DNA of 64,000 nt from assembly GCF_001907195.1 (NCBI RefSeq), contig NZ_LVWA01000004.1, positions 310,001-374,000 on the forward strand, read 5' to 3'. The DNA is from Pontibacter flavimaris (GTDB taxonomy: Bacteria; Bacteroidota; Bacteroidia; Cytophagales; Hymenobacteraceae). The notes under the pieces were generated by a model that saw nothing but the letters and a program-made list of their open reading frames with translations, was not told the origin of the DNA and searched no databases. Made by a program: the position numbers and the translations under genes. Positions 44,801 through 52,914 of this stretch are shown piece after piece (position 1 is the first letter of the stretch; the number at the start of each line of letters is the position of its first letter).

Positions 44801-44910
44801 GAATGCGTTGCCCTCTATTGAAGGGGGATTTTATACTTGACACTTGCTCTGCAGGCCTGGCCGGAGGGGCTGGGAAAGAGGAAGACAGAGATTTTATACT
44901 TATACTATTT

Positions 44911-45498
44911 ATGCAGCAACCAAACCAAAGAGGTCGGCGGATGGCGCAGGGGGCGAACCCGCTCGCGATCCGTACCAAGAAGTACCAGCTAGACAAGAAT
45001 GACTATACCCGCATGGCCCTGGGCCAGGTGTGGCGCAAAAGCTGGTGGCAGGCGCTTATTCCGCTGGTGCTGTTCCTGCTGCCGGCTGTTTTCAGCTTTT
45101 CGTGGTGGTGGGTGGCCGGCGCTGTTATCGTAACGCTGCTGTTCGTGCTGCTGCGCTCGGCGCAGGTAATGAGCGTGACGCAGGTGGAGCAGGGCAGCCC
45201 GCTGTTCGAGAAACTGACGTACGAGGTAGACCCGCGCCAGATCCTGCTCAGGCGCAACGAGCGCGAGGGCATGGCCCTGACCTGGGACATGATCGGGCGG
45301 GCGCAGAAGAAAGACAACGGCTACATGCTGTGGCTGCAGCCGCCATCAAAGGAGCAACTGCCCGGCGGCTGGAAAGGCTGGGTGGCTCGTACCTTCCAGG
45401 TACCGGTGTTCATCTTCATGCCGTTCCGTATCTTTAACAGCCCCAACGACCTGAAGCTGATGGAGAGCTACCTGCGCCGCAAAAGCCTGATCGCTTAA
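44911..45498 (+). CDS. YcxB-like membrane protein
   Basis: The 195-residue protein has two hydrophobic helices in the first third (LIPLVLFLLPAVFSFSWWW and VAGAVIVTLLFVLLR). A soluble C-terminal YcxB-like domain follows: LTYEVDPRQILLRRNEREGMALTWDMIGRAQKKDNGYMLWL and IFMPFRIFNSPNDLKLMESYLR. The YcxB domain is PH-like in pattern and of unknown role. The frame is open further upstream, but the ATG at 44911 is chosen because the earlier part overlaps nadC and lacks family likeness. Confidence 0.8.
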   Translation: MQQPNQRGRRMAQGANPLAIRTKKYQLDKNDYTRMALGQVWRKSWWQALIPLVLFLLPAVFSFSWWWVAGAVIVTLLFVLLRSAQVMSVTQVEQGSPLFEKLTYEVDPRQILLRRNEREGMALTWDMIGRAQKKDNGYMLWLQPPSKEQLPGGWKGWVARTFQVPVFIFMPFRIFNSPNDLKLMESYLRRKSLIA

Positions 45499-45610
45499 CA
45501 CGGCGGTATAACCCGTCTCGGGCGCTTTAACGTAAAATATTAACAATTAAAGCTTTGCCGCACCAGTTGCGGGCTAGGCTTTTAAAGGGAAAGTATAAAA
45601 ACGTACAAAA

Positions 45611-45907
45611 ATGAATAAGAACGTAACAGCAGTATTTGCCGCCGCATGCGGTATGTTCATGGCTTCCTGCGGAGCACCATCAGACCTGAGACCGGAGGAA
45701 AAGGTGTCAATAGATACGGTAGAGCCGGGAACACGTAAGACCTATAACGTTTCTGATGCCGGTACTTTTGGCGAAGGCGTGGAGGATGAGGTGAAGGCGG
45801 AGCAGGTGATGCCCAATCATGACGCGGGTGCCAACTCCATACAGCCTGGCGACAGCGTGAAAGAGAAAGCAGAGATAAACTCTGAGGCAGGCGCTGTAAA
45901 GCGATAG
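45611..45907 (+). CDS. Small hypothetical lipoprotein (98 aa)
   Basis: The lipoprotein signal MNKNVTAVFAAACGMFMASC has a lipobox cysteine at residue 20. The mature part of about 78 residues is acidic and polar (LRPEEKVSIDTVEPGTRKTY, EDEVKAEQVMPNHDAG), without strong secondary structure. No family was recognised. A strong terminator follows and the start is preceded by an AGTATAAA copy at 45592. It is probably a small outer-membrane lipoprotein of unknown role. Confidence 0.7.
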   Translation: MNKNVTAVFAAACGMFMASCGAPSDLRPEEKVSIDTVEPGTRKTYNVSDAGTFGEGVEDEVKAEQVMPNHDAGANSIQPGDSVKEKAEINSEAGAVKR

Positions 45908-45920
45908 AAAGCCGCAGTAC

Positions 45921-45968
45921 AAGGCCTGCCGCTGCTGTTACATCAGCAGCGGCAGGCCTTTTTTTTGC
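45921..45968 (+). terminator. Terminator after the 98-aa lipoprotein
   Basis: A perfect 17-bp stem (45921-45937 with 45944-45960), loop TTACAT, is followed by a run of T. Confidence 0.92.
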
Positions 45969-46051
45969 CTCTCGGTAATTATCCAGCCCTTATACCGGGG
46001 TTAGGTTTATTTCTTCTATATTTGCAACACTATTGCTTTTAGCCCCCTCAC

Positions 46052-46795
46052 ATGGCAGCACAACAGGACGCAGCATCATGGTTTAGTACCTGGTTCGACT
46101 CGCCGTACTACCACATCCTTTACCAGCACCGCGATATGCAGGAAGCGCAGCACTTTATGGACAGGCTGCTGGCTTACCTGCACCCCAAGCCGAATGACAG
46201 GATATTGGATCTGGCCTGTGGAAAGGGGCGCCACTCGCGCTACCTGAGCCAGAAGGGCTTTGACGTGACCGGCATCGACCTCTCGGAGCGAAGTATAAAC
46301 CACGCCAAAAAGTATGAGAGCGAGCGTCTGCGCTTTGAGCGCCATGACATGCGCGAGGTATTCAGGCCCGGCTACTTCGACTTTATCCTGAACCTGTTCA
46401 CCAGCTTTGGCTACTTCGACAACGAGACGGAGAATGTAGTGGCGCTTCGTGCCACTGCCGAGAGCCTGAAGCATGGCGGCAAGCTGGTGATCGACTTCAT
46501 GAATACCGATCAGGTGATCGACGAGTTGGTGGCCGAGGAGGAGAAGCAGGTGGAGGGAATAAACTTTAAAATAACGCGCGGCGTAGAGAATGGCTTTATT
46601 GTGAAAAATATCCGCTTCCACAGCGATGGCAAGGAGCACAGCTTTGTGGAGCGCGTGCGGGCGCTACGGCAGGAGGACTTCCTGGAGTACTTCGGCATGG
46701 CGCAGCTGCGCCTGGTTGATACCTTCGGGGACTATGCGCTAAACCCATACAACCAGGCCACCAGCGACCGGATGATATTTGTGCTAAAAAAATAA
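46052..46795 (+). CDS. Class I SAM-dependent methyltransferase
   Basis: The 247-residue enzyme has motif I ILDLACGKGRHSRYL, motif II VTGIDLSERSI, and the later text FDFILNLFTSFGYFDNETEN, LKHGGKLVIDFMNTDQVI. It resembles small Bacteroidota methyltransferases of the Methyltransf_25/11 type. The N-terminus (WFSTWFDSPYYHILYQHRD) is a common subgroup start. The substrate is unknown. A -7-like box TATATTTG lies at 46017-46024. The ZIP transporter begins 9 nt after the stop, so the two are probably co-transcribed. Confidence 0.9.
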   Translation: MAAQQDAASWFSTWFDSPYYHILYQHRDMQEAQHFMDRLLAYLHPKPNDRILDLACGKGRHSRYLSQKGFDVTGIDLSERSINHAKKYESERLRFERHDMREVFRPGYFDFILNLFTSFGYFDNETENVVALRATAESLKHGGKLVIDFMNTDQVIDELVAEEEKQVEGINFKITRGVENGFIVKNIRFHSDGKEHSFVERVRALRQEDFLEYFGMAQLRLVDTFGDYALNPYNQATSDRMIFVLKK

Positions 46796-46804
46796 CGGCT
46801 CTGC

Positions 46805-47563
46805 ATGATCATAGCTATACTCGCGCTTTTCTTTACGGTAGTGCTCTCCGGCTTTTTGGTAAAGGTTTTCCCTCCTACCAATATTAAGTGGCTGAAGATG
46901 GCGCTGGCCTTTAGCGGGGCTTACCTGTTCACCATCACCATTATTCACCTCCTGCCTGATGTGCTGCTGAACAGCCACGAGAGCTCCTACCAGGTAGGTT
47001 ATTGGGTGCTGGCTGGCTTCTTTCTGCAGCTGGTGCTGGAGCTGTTCTCGCATGGCGTGGAGCACGGGCACATCCATCACCACCATGGCCGCACCGACAC
47101 GATGCCGTTCCTGTTGCTGGGCTCTCTGTTTGTGCACTCTTTCCTGGAGGGAAGCATCCTGGTCGACCAGGGCCACGCGCACAGCCACGCAGGGGGGCAT
47201 GCCCATGCGTCCGACAACTTTTATATCGTGCTGCTGGGCATCGCGCTGCACCATATACCAGCGGCATTTGCGCTAATGTCGGTGTTGATGTCGCGGCTGG
47301 AGAACTTCCGGAAGGCTTTTCTGTGGTTGCTGATCTTTGCGGTAGGCTCGCCGCTGGGCATTATCGTGAGCAACACGGTGCTGTCGGAGGCGGCGCCTAA
47401 TGGGCTGCTCTTCACGGCGCTGACGGGTTTGGTGGCCGGTAACTTCCTGCACATCTCCACCACCATCCTCTTCGAGACCAGCCCTGACCATCATTTTAAC
47501 CGGAACAAGCTTGTTGCCACGCTGCTGGGGCTTGTGCTGGCCCTGCTGAGTGATTTTGTATAG
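46805..47563 (+). CDS. ZIP family divalent metal transporter
   Basis: The 252-residue permease belongs to the ZIP (ZupT/SLC39) family, which imports Zn2+ and related ions. About eight hydrophobic helices are present. Metal-binding features are the histidine-rich loops (HGVEHGHIHHHHGR and DQGHAHSHAGGHAHA) and the conserved helix motifs SLFVHSFLEGSIL and IALHHIPAAFALMS (HxxxE and HH-P). The family and His-rich loops are clear; the preferred ion is not. It lies 9 nt after the methyltransferase gene and is followed by a weak hairpin at 47586-47608. Confidence 0.93.
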   Translation: MIIAILALFFTVVLSGFLVKVFPPTNIKWLKMALAFSGAYLFTITIIHLLPDVLLNSHESSYQVGYWVLAGFFLQLVLELFSHGVEHGHIHHHHGRTDTMPFLLLGSLFVHSFLEGSILVDQGHAHSHAGGHAHASDNFYIVLLGIALHHIPAAFALMSVLMSRLENFRKAFLWLLIFAVGSPLGIIVSNTVLSEAAPNGLLFTALTGLVAGNFLHISTTILFETSPDHHFNRNKLVATLLGLVLALLSDFV

Positions 47564-48071
47564 GCGGAAGCAGGTATAAAAAGAATGGCCGGGGTATAAG
47601 CCCGGCCAAACTCACCTTAAAACACATGCAGCATCTCTGCTGCACAAATTGTAATAGTCTTCTCAAGGGGATAGACTGTGGGCTAGGGCAAAGGTTTAAA
47701 GCGAAGTATAAATTTCGTCTTCTGCCCTTAACTTAAACTACCGGAGGAAAGAGTGTGCAGGCGCATCGGTTTATACTTGCTGCCCCGAAAAACTAAGCGC
47801 CTGGCTAGGATATAACCCTACCCCGGGAGCTTAAGCCGCCGCTACCCGCAACCAAGTCATTTCAGGATGATAAAAAACTGGCCCTGCCCCTTCGGGAGTG
47901 TTTTCATGGCTGGGATGAAGCCCATAGGTTCGTAAAGTTGAGAATCGGAGGGTAGCCCGCAAGTATAACCGCAAAAGTATAAAAGAAGTCGTGCCGGCTA
48001 AAGTACACAGAAAAGCAACCTAAGCCTGCTATACGCTAAGGAGAAGTATAAAGTGGTAAGAAAGAGCAAGG
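47564..48071. other. Gene-free gap with AAGTATA copies and a possible gene remnant
   Basis: The 508-bp gap has a hairpin TGGCCGGG/CCCGGCCA (47586-47608) with no T tract, AGTATAA-type words (near 47704, 47962, 47974 and 48043), and a possible broken gene on the minus strand (listed separately). No intact ORF is credible. Confidence 0.5.
47857..47967 (-). pseudogene. Possible C-terminal remnant of a GNAT-like acetyltransferase
   Basis: The minus-strand frame ending at TGA 47857-47859 reads SDSQLYEPMGFIPAM, then TLPKGQGQFFIILK. This resembles the final strand-helix-strand of GNAT acetyltransferases (LYExxGF, then a hydrophobic last strand). The frame is closed by a TAG about 45 nt further upstream and has no start codon, so it would be a remnant. 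The likeness is short and could be chance. Confidence 0.25.
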
Positions 48072-48467
48072 TTAAATAACAGTAGAAAGCAGCGTAGCGA
48101 TAAGGGCCTTTAGGGTAACCACTACTGCGTTAGATCCCGTGGCTGTGTCAGACTCCTCTCCTTCTGAGGAAAAGGCATCGCGGAAATAAGCCAGCGGGCT
48201 TTCCAGAACCTCGGCATCCAGAACGGAGCGCTCACGGGGTTTAGTGGTGGTCGCCTTAGGCTTCTCCTTATCGGGGGTGGTGCCCTGCGCGGTAACCGTC
48301 TGGGGGGCGGCAGCGTCCTGCATCACCTGCTGTGCGGCGGCAGCAGAGGTGCCGTTGCTGGTTTCCGCGTAAGCTTGGGTGGTAGGCATGATAACCATGC
48401 ACAGCAGCAGGATAGCTACCATGGGCAATAGATCACGCACTTTTCCCCAAGTTTTAGTCATGCACAA
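48072..48467 (-). CDS. Hypothetical exported protein (131 aa)
   Basis: A hydrophobic N-terminal segment (LLPMVAILLLCMVIMPTTQAYA) looks like a signal peptide. A low-complexity A/T/Q/K/P-rich stretch follows (residues about 40-80), then ERSVLDAEVLESPLAYFRDAF and a hydrophobic C-terminal end (NAVVVTLKALIATLLSTVI). No family was recognised. The two hydrophobic ends with a polar middle suggest a protein inserted in or held at the membrane. It stands alone, with about 120 bp of AT-rich DNA downstream of the next gene. Confidence 0.6.
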   Translation of the reverse strand: MCMTKTWGKVRDLLPMVAILLLCMVIMPTTQAYAETSNGTSAAAAQQVMQDAAAPQTVTAQGTTPDKEKPKATTTKPRERSVLDAEVLESPLAYFRDAFSSEGEESDTATGSNAVVVTLKALIATLLSTVI

Positions 48468-48591
48468 ACTTATACATAAAACAAATAAAAGCCAAGAGCC
48501 TGCGGCAGTGATTTAGAGAAAATCATATAATACAGGGTGAACGTATATGGTTGAGGCCGTGTAGGTTAAAAATAGCGCGGCGGCACCCTGT

Positions 48592-49029
48592 TTATTTGCT
48601 TCTGGTTGGCCTTACAACCTCCAATCGAACGGGCACCACGCCTTTTTTGATCATGCCCACGCGCTTCGCCGCAGCCTCCGAAAGGTCCACGATGCGGCCA
48701 CGGACAAAGGGGCCGCGATCTGTAATCTCCACCCGCACCGATTTGTTGTTTTGCAGGTTGGTAACCTCTACCTGGGTGCCGAAGGGAAGCTTTCTGTGCG
48801 CCGCGGTTAGCTTACTGCGTTTGTAGCGCTCGCCATTGGCCATTTTGCGCCCCTGGAACTTGCGCCCGTAGTAAGAGGCCTTGCCTCGCTCGGTATAGCC
48901 TTTCTCCCCGAAGCTGGGGGCAGTGGGGGCGCAGGAACTCAGGCAAATGGCCATTGCGGCGGCAGCCAGGGCGCTCTTAGCGGCTCTGGAAAGTATGGAA
49001 AGGGGTGATGCGGGTAAAAAAGGAAGCAT
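48592..49029 (-). CDS. RlpA-like double-psi beta-barrel lipoprotein
   Basis: A 145-residue lipoprotein (lipobox AICLSSC) has the RlpA double-psi beta-barrel domain: GKASYYGRKFQGRKMANGERY, LTAAHRKLPFGTQVEVTNLQN, VRVEITDRGPFVRGRIVDLS and AAKRVGM. RlpA proteins bind or cleave denuded peptidoglycan glycans at the septum; the key D of the barrel (TDRGPF) is present. There is no SPOR domain, which is common in this phylum. The true start may be at 49029 or slightly downstream. The alpha/beta hydrolase gene ends 22 nt upstream on the same strand. Confidence 0.92.
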   Translation of the reverse strand: MLPFLPASPLSILSRAAKSALAAAAMAICLSSCAPTAPSFGEKGYTERGKASYYGRKFQGRKMANGERYKRSKLTAAHRKLPFGTQVEVTNLQNNKSVRVEITDRGPFVRGRIVDLSEAAAKRVGMIKKGVVPVRLEVVRPTRSK

Positions 49030-49051
49030 AATCTACTCTTTAGCTGTTGGG

Positions 49052-49750
49052 TTAACGGTCAACCTGGCTGATGAATTGCCCGATGTGTTGGCTTAAATCC
49101 TGCAGCGGGAGCGTTTCGAGCGGGTGGCGGGTGTTGGGCAGCACCTGCAGGCGCGCGTTTGGCAGCAGCCGGTAGGCCCACAGCGTCTCCTCCACCGTTA
49201 CCATGTTATCGCGGTCGCCGACGGCCACCTGCACGGGTAGCTGCAGCTGGGGCAGTGTGTCGGGGGTAAGGATGGGGCTTTGGCCGAGCTGGCGCATCAT
49301 ACCTGCGGTTTGCTGCATCACCTGCTTCCAGTCCTGCGGGGCGTGGCGCTGGGCCAGTGCAGCGGCAAAGGCCGGCACCTTCTCCTCCACCCGCTCCGGG
49401 TTCAGTAGCTTTGTCTCCCGCTCCGCCGCCTCCACCGACCAGGCAAATTTGGTGGCCAGCGTATAAATGCTGCGGATGCGCTGTGGGTGGTGCAGGGCAA
49501 GGCTCAGGGCTGCGTAGCCGCCCATGCTATAACCGAACACATGCGTGCTTTCCAGCTGCTGCTGCTCCAGGAAATCAAGTATATCCTGCACAAACAGCTG
49601 CATCGTGAACGGCTCCCGCGGCAGCGGCTTGCCCCCGTGGCCCGAGAAATCCAAGGTATGAACCCGGTAAGTATGCTGCAGCGCCTGCTTTAGCGGCTGC
49701 AGCATAGTGGCAGCGCCCAGGGCGCCATGCAGCAGTAGTAGGTTTTCCAT
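49052..49750 (-). CDS. Alpha/beta hydrolase
   Basis: A 232-residue alpha/beta-hydrolase-fold enzyme starts MENLLLLHGALGAATML, with the oxyanion motif LHGALG. The nucleophile elbow is GYSMGG, the acid is in VAVGDRDNMV and the histidine in NTRHPLETLP, giving a full Ser-Asp-His triad. It resembles MenH-like and esterase families; the substrate is unknown. The frame is open a further 33 codons upstream, but the ATG at 49750 begins at the conserved first strand, so it is preferred. The RlpA gene follows after 22 nt. Confidence 0.9.
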   Translation of the reverse strand: MENLLLLHGALGAATMLQPLKQALQHTYRVHTLDFSGHGGKPLPREPFTMQLFVQDILDFLEQQQLESTHVFGYSMGGYAALSLALHHPQRIRSIYTLATKFAWSVEAAERETKLLNPERVEEKVPAFAAALAQRHAPQDWKQVMQQTAGMMRQLGQSPILTPDTLPQLQLPVQVAVGDRDNMVTVEETLWAYRLLPNARLQVLPNTRHPLETLPLQDLSQHIGQFISQVDR

Positions 49751-49851
49751 AGGCAGGGGGTGTCTGGTTAAAGTATGGAAGGTGCCCCGGCCAAATCTAC
49801 GAAAATCACCCCAACCATACCGCCTAAAAGTATAAATTGCCGGCCACATGT

Positions 49852-50220
49852 ATGAAAAGCAAGCCTATGATGATTGAAGACCTGCAGCAACTGTGCCGGC
49901 AGCTGCCCGGCGTAACCGAAAGTATAAAATGGGAGCACGACCTGTGCTTTTGCGTGGCCGACAAGATGTTCCTGGTGGTAGGGCTGGATAAGGCCCCGGT
50001 TTCGGCATCGTTTAAAGTAGCCGCAGAGGAGTTTGAGGAAATGAGCAGCCGTCCTGGCTTTAGCCCCGCGCCCTACCTGGCCAGGTATAAATGGGTGGCG
50101 CTGGACGATATAGGCCGGCTGGCGCCGCAGGAGTGGGAGCAGCGCGTGCGGGCGTCGTATGCGTTGGTGGCTGGCAAGCTGCCGAAGAAGGTGCGGCAGG
50201 GGCTGGGGCTGGAGGCGTAA
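49852..50220 (+). CDS. MmcQ/YjbR family protein
   Basis: The 122-residue protein belongs to the MmcQ/YjbR (CyaY-like fold) family: LCRQLPGVTESIKWEHDLCFCVADKMFLVV, SFKVAAEEFEEM, RPGFSPAPYLARYKWV and YALVAGKLPKK. Proposed to bind DNA, the function is unproven. The conserved W and the final LVAxKLPKK are typical. The ATG at 49852 is used; TTG at 49837 is less likely. The segment ESI is written GAA-AGT-ATA, an in-gene AAGTATA copy at 49920. Confidence 0.92.
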   Translation: MKSKPMMIEDLQQLCRQLPGVTESIKWEHDLCFCVADKMFLVVGLDKAPVSASFKVAAEEFEEMSSRPGFSPAPYLARYKWVALDDIGRLAPQEWEQRVRASYALVAGKLPKKVRQGLGLEA

Positions 50221-50252
50221 AAAAGCCGGAGCTGTGGGCCCCGGCTTTTTTT
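50219..50252. terminator. Bidirectional terminator after the MmcQ/YjbR gene
   Basis: The A run and AAGCCGG (to 50229) pair with CCGGCTTTTTTT (50241-50252). It starts at the stop codon and ends 4 nt before the opposing gene's stop at 50256. Confidence 0.8.
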
Positions 50253-50255
50253 ATG

Positions 50256-51014
50256 CTATTGCTGTAGCTGATAGTTGTAGACTTCCATGGCCTGCGTCAG
50301 CTTGTCTTTCTGAAACAGGTTTACCACCAGTTGCACGCCCAGCACGCCGGCGCCGGCGTACATCAGCGGGTTTATCTTCAGGTTGGTGTTGCCGTTTACC
50401 TCCTGCGAGTTGTTGATGGACTTCACGGCACCCACGGCCAGCAAGCCAACCCCTACGATAGACACCCCCGTGTTGATCAGCTTGTCGCGCTTGTGGCGCT
50501 GCAGCAGCGTCATGCTGGAGGCGTTGTCGGCCAGGGCGGTCTCCAGGTTGTCGAAGTTCATCACGTACAGCGGGCCATTGTCCTTGGAGAAAAAGTAAAT
50601 GCGCTTGCGGCTAGTGCGCGGCATGCCATAGCCGCTGTACCCATACCCGTACGGAGAGTAGCCGTAGCCGCCGTCGTAGTAGGTGCGGGTGGTGTAGAAC
50701 TTATCGATGCGGGGGCCGTCGGTGAGGCGCTTGGCAAAGGCATTGTAGTTGCTGCCGGACTCCACGCGCGCAAAAAAGCCGTCCTCGCTCTGGAACACGT
50801 TCACCATGCTCGGGTTAACCTTCAGGGAATCGTCGAGGAGGAAGTGGTTGGATTTGAAGATGGGCGACTTATACTGCAGCTTGTTGGCATAGTAAATCTG
50901 GCCGTCCTGCAGCTGTATAAAGTAGCGGCCCGGCCCGGTGCCCACCTGCCCCAGGGCGGTATAGCCAAGCAGGAGGCAGAGCATCAGCGGTAATAGGTTC
51001 TTCGTCTTTAGCAT
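50256..51014 (-). CDS. Hypothetical exported protein (252 aa)
   Basis: A signal peptide (LPLMLCLLLGYTALGQ) precedes a domain with YFIQLQDGQIYYANKLQYKSPIFKSNHFLLDD (shown by its start), a Tyr/Gly-rich loop (YYDGGYGYSPYGYGYSGYG) and two C-terminal hydrophobic segments (GVSIVGVGLLAVGAV and MYAGAGVLGVQLVVNLF). I do not recognise a family. The Y/G-rich loop and surface exposure suggest an envelope component. It is followed downstream by a terminator shared with the MmcQ gene. Confidence 0.65.
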   Translation of the reverse strand: MLKTKNLLPLMLCLLLGYTALGQVGTGPGRYFIQLQDGQIYYANKLQYKSPIFKSNHFLLDDSLKVNPSMVNVFQSEDGFFARVESGSNYNAFAKRLTDGPRIDKFYTTRTYYDGGYGYSPYGYGYSGYGMPRTSRKRIYFFSKDNGPLYVMNFDNLETALADNASSMTLLQRHKRDKLINTGVSIVGVGLLAVGAVKSINNSQEVNGNTNLKINPLMYAGAGVLGVQLVVNLFQKDKLTQAMEVYNYQLQQ

Positions 51015-51044
51015 ACTCAGAAGTATAAAATCCGGTGTTTTAGG

Positions 51045-51350
51045 TTAGTACAGGAAAAAAAGCATCACGAACATCCCCAGCAGGGCCAGGTATACCCAGC
51101 GCATGAGCTGGGGGCGGTGCTTGCCGGGTACGGTGCTGCTCACCACCAGCACGGCGGCCAGCAGGCAGAGCAAGTATAGAAGTATAAACGTAACCGCCTT
51201 TACCCAGTTCGGCACAATCGTGTTTTCCGGCTGCACCTGGTTGCTCATGCCCATGCCCGACAGCAGCCACTGCAGCCCGAAGAACACGGCCAGCTCAAAA
51301 ACAACAAAGTATAACAGCCATTTAAGCCAGGTGTTTTTGCCGCTGCTCAT
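51045..51350 (-). CDS. Hypothetical three-helix membrane protein
   Basis: A 101-residue protein has three hydrophobic segments: WLKWLLYFVVFELAVFFGLQWLL, VKAVTFILLYLLCLLAAVLVV, and WVYLALLGMFVMLFFLY at the C-terminal end. The ATG at 51350 gives MSSGKNTWLK; the frame stays open 25 codons further, but that stretch is poor in membrane character. No family was recognised. It lies 30 nt upstream of the exported protein on the same strand, so the two may be co-transcribed. Confidence 0.65.
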   Translation of the reverse strand: MSSGKNTWLKWLLYFVVFELAVFFGLQWLLSGMGMSNQVQPENTIVPNWVKAVTFILLYLLCLLAAVLVVSSTVPGKHRPQLMRWVYLALLGMFVMLFFLY

Positions 51351-51972
51351 GGGTGGTGTACGCTTTAAAATGATGATGTCTCCCGCGTTGGAAACTCCGG
51401 CTGCGGTAAAAGTTGCGTGCGCCACTACGTATAACGTACGCAGCGGGCATTATGGTATAGCCGCCCGCCTGCGCCTCAACTGCTGCGGAGGCATCTTCCC
51501 TCAGTCCTGACGTGCAACGTTTGGCCACCTTCTAAAATCCAGCTAAACCTACGCATTTTTCTGATGCTTAGAAAGTGCCGGGTCCGCCTTAATCTTAGTG
51601 CAGCCTCAGGCAAGACGGCTATACCTTGTTGCCCCAACCAGCTGCGCCTGCAGGGGCCGGAAGAGCGGATGATGAGGTGGTGCTCTTTAAGCTTAAGTGC
51701 TTACACTGAGGGAATAAGGGCACTGCAGCAGGCCAGATATAGAAGTATAACCATATGCTGGTATTGTGGCCTGTTTTTTGCACTACTTTCCGCAGACAGC
51801 AGCAAGGGCCTTTTCCGCGCAGATTCAGGATTTCACCATTTTACTGCAGCTGTAAGGTATAAACCGCTGTTTATCAGGTATGTGAATTTCTGAAGAATAT
51901 AATTGTACTCTTGCCTTTTTTGAAACAAAGGGAATGGTAAGTACCGTTAAAGTACCAGGAGACTGTAGGGAT
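51351..51972. other. Gene-free gap of about 620 bp
   Basis: An ORF of 109 codons (51564-51893) has no protein-like composition and I do not accept it. I see AAGTATAA (51741) and no clear terminator or structured RNA. The last 80 bp are AT-rich and lead into the next gene. Confidence 0.45.
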
Positions 51973-52200
51973 ATGAAGTTAATACGAAATATAACGTTAG
52001 ATAAATATAAATTTTACACCAGTGAGGACGCAAGGAAGATATTCAGCATCGCTTACGAGGACCTCACTACCGTGATCTATTACCAGGACGAAAATAACGA
52101 TTTCAGGTTGGTAGTGGCGAAGGAGGATGACCCTCCTATCATTGTAGAAAAAGGAATAACAAGGGCCGAGGCCTTCCGCTTAATGAACACCCGTCCGTAA
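51973..52200 (+). CDS. Small hypothetical protein (75 aa)
   Basis: MKLIRNITLDKYKFYTSED, then KIFSIAYEDLTTVIYYQDENNDFRLVVAKEDDPPII and the final AEAFRLMNTRP. The balanced charge and beta-rich text suggest a folded cytosolic protein; the family is unknown. The ATG at 51973 is preferred to a start 13 codons earlier, which reads less naturally. Its stop codon lies inside a terminator hairpin that uses the last three sense codons. Confidence 0.6.
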   Translation: MKLIRNITLDKYKFYTSEDARKIFSIAYEDLTTVIYYQDENNDFRLVVAKEDDPPIIVEKGITRAEAFRLMNTRP

Positions 52201-52217
52201 CCCGGACGGGTTTTTTG
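52189..52217 (+). terminator. Terminator overlapping the stop codon
   Basis: ACCCGTCCG (52189-52197) pairs with CGGACGGGT (52203-52211), followed by TTTTT. The left arm is the last three sense codons; the loop holds the TAA stop. Confidence 0.85.
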
Positions 52218-52256
52218 TTTCCGCCATCATGTGCAACTCTCCCCGTTTACAACCCC

Positions 52257-52436
52257 ATGAACCTCAGAAACAAATACTATAGGATTGCCGTGTACGGATT
52301 TGTGCTGAGCCTGCTGCTGCAGCTGGTGCTGTTCTTCGCCGTGGACCCTTACATTGCCTCCGTCATCTCTCCCTTTTACCCTGTCTGGTTCATACTTTTT
52401 GTGGTGGGCTGGCGCCAGGAGCACCCGCGCCGTTAG
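52257..52436 (+). CDS. Small two-helix membrane protein (59 aa)
   Basis: MNLRNKYYRIAVYGFVLS begins a hydrophobic hairpin: VLSLLLQLVLFFAVDPY, then VISPFYPVWFILFVVGWRQ, with a basic C-terminus HPRR. It is 59 residues from the ATG at 52257; 14 extra upstream codons are unlikely. The family is unknown. The previous gene's terminator ends 40 nt upstream, so it has its own start. Confidence 0.55.
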   Translation: MNLRNKYYRIAVYGFVLSLLLQLVLFFAVDPYIASVISPFYPVWFILFVVGWRQEHPRR

Positions 52437-52586
52437 CCGTGGCGGTTTTTATACTTTAGCCTGTTGTACTGAGACCTGAGGGGGCTGTGACAAAATAAAG
52501 AAAATGCCCCAGTGAGGCGCGGGCGCGGCAAAGCGGGCACTTTTTATGCTGTTTTATACTTATAGGGTATAGCCAAAGACGACAGT

Positions 52587-52853
52587 ATGGATAAGACGCA
52601 AGAAAGGATTATGGCCGATGAGAACCATGTGCAGCACATGTTTCTACTGGTGGAGAACGCTGAGATGGTGTGTGTGCTGAACATTGCCGGCCACCCGTAC
52701 CGCCTGCGCGAGCTGATCTTCATGATGATTGAGAGCGGCTGCAGCGTGGTGCAGACCACATCCGACGGGTTTAACACCTTTGAGTACGACCAGGAAACGG
52801 TGGAGGTGCACGATTTCCTGACCTCTATCATCAAGGCAAGGTTTATACAGTAG
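52587..52853 (+). CDS. Small hypothetical protein (88 aa)
   Basis: A soluble 88-residue protein: DENHVQHMFLLVENAEMV, CVLNIAGHPYRLRELIFMMIESGCSVVQTTSDGFNTFEYDQ (shown by its ends), and a helical tail LTSIIKARF. Two cysteines are present but no metal motif is obvious. The family is not recognised; the arrangement of strand and helix resembles small sensor-like folds. It sits between two small hypothetical genes and a terminator shared with Hsp20. Confidence 0.6.
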   Translation: MDKTQERIMADENHVQHMFLLVENAEMVCVLNIAGHPYRLRELIFMMIESGCSVVQTTSDGFNTFEYDQETVEVHDFLTSIIKARFIQ

Positions 52854-52878
52854 GTAAGTTAGGAGGCTGTGAAAATAG

Positions 52879-52910
52879 AAAGGCTACCGTTGCGGCAGCC
52901 TTTTTTTATA
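52879..52910. terminator. Terminator between the 88-aa gene and hsp20
   Basis: AAAGGCT (about 52879-52885) pairs with AGCCTTT (about 52897-52903), followed by TTTTATA. It serves the plus-strand gene and lies just past the Hsp20 stop at 52915. Confidence 0.65.
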
Positions 52911-52914
52911 CTTG

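Noticed and set aside
51564-51893. 109-codon plus-strand ORF
   Set aside because: Cys/Trp/Arg-rich random-looking composition, no start signals, no family likeness.
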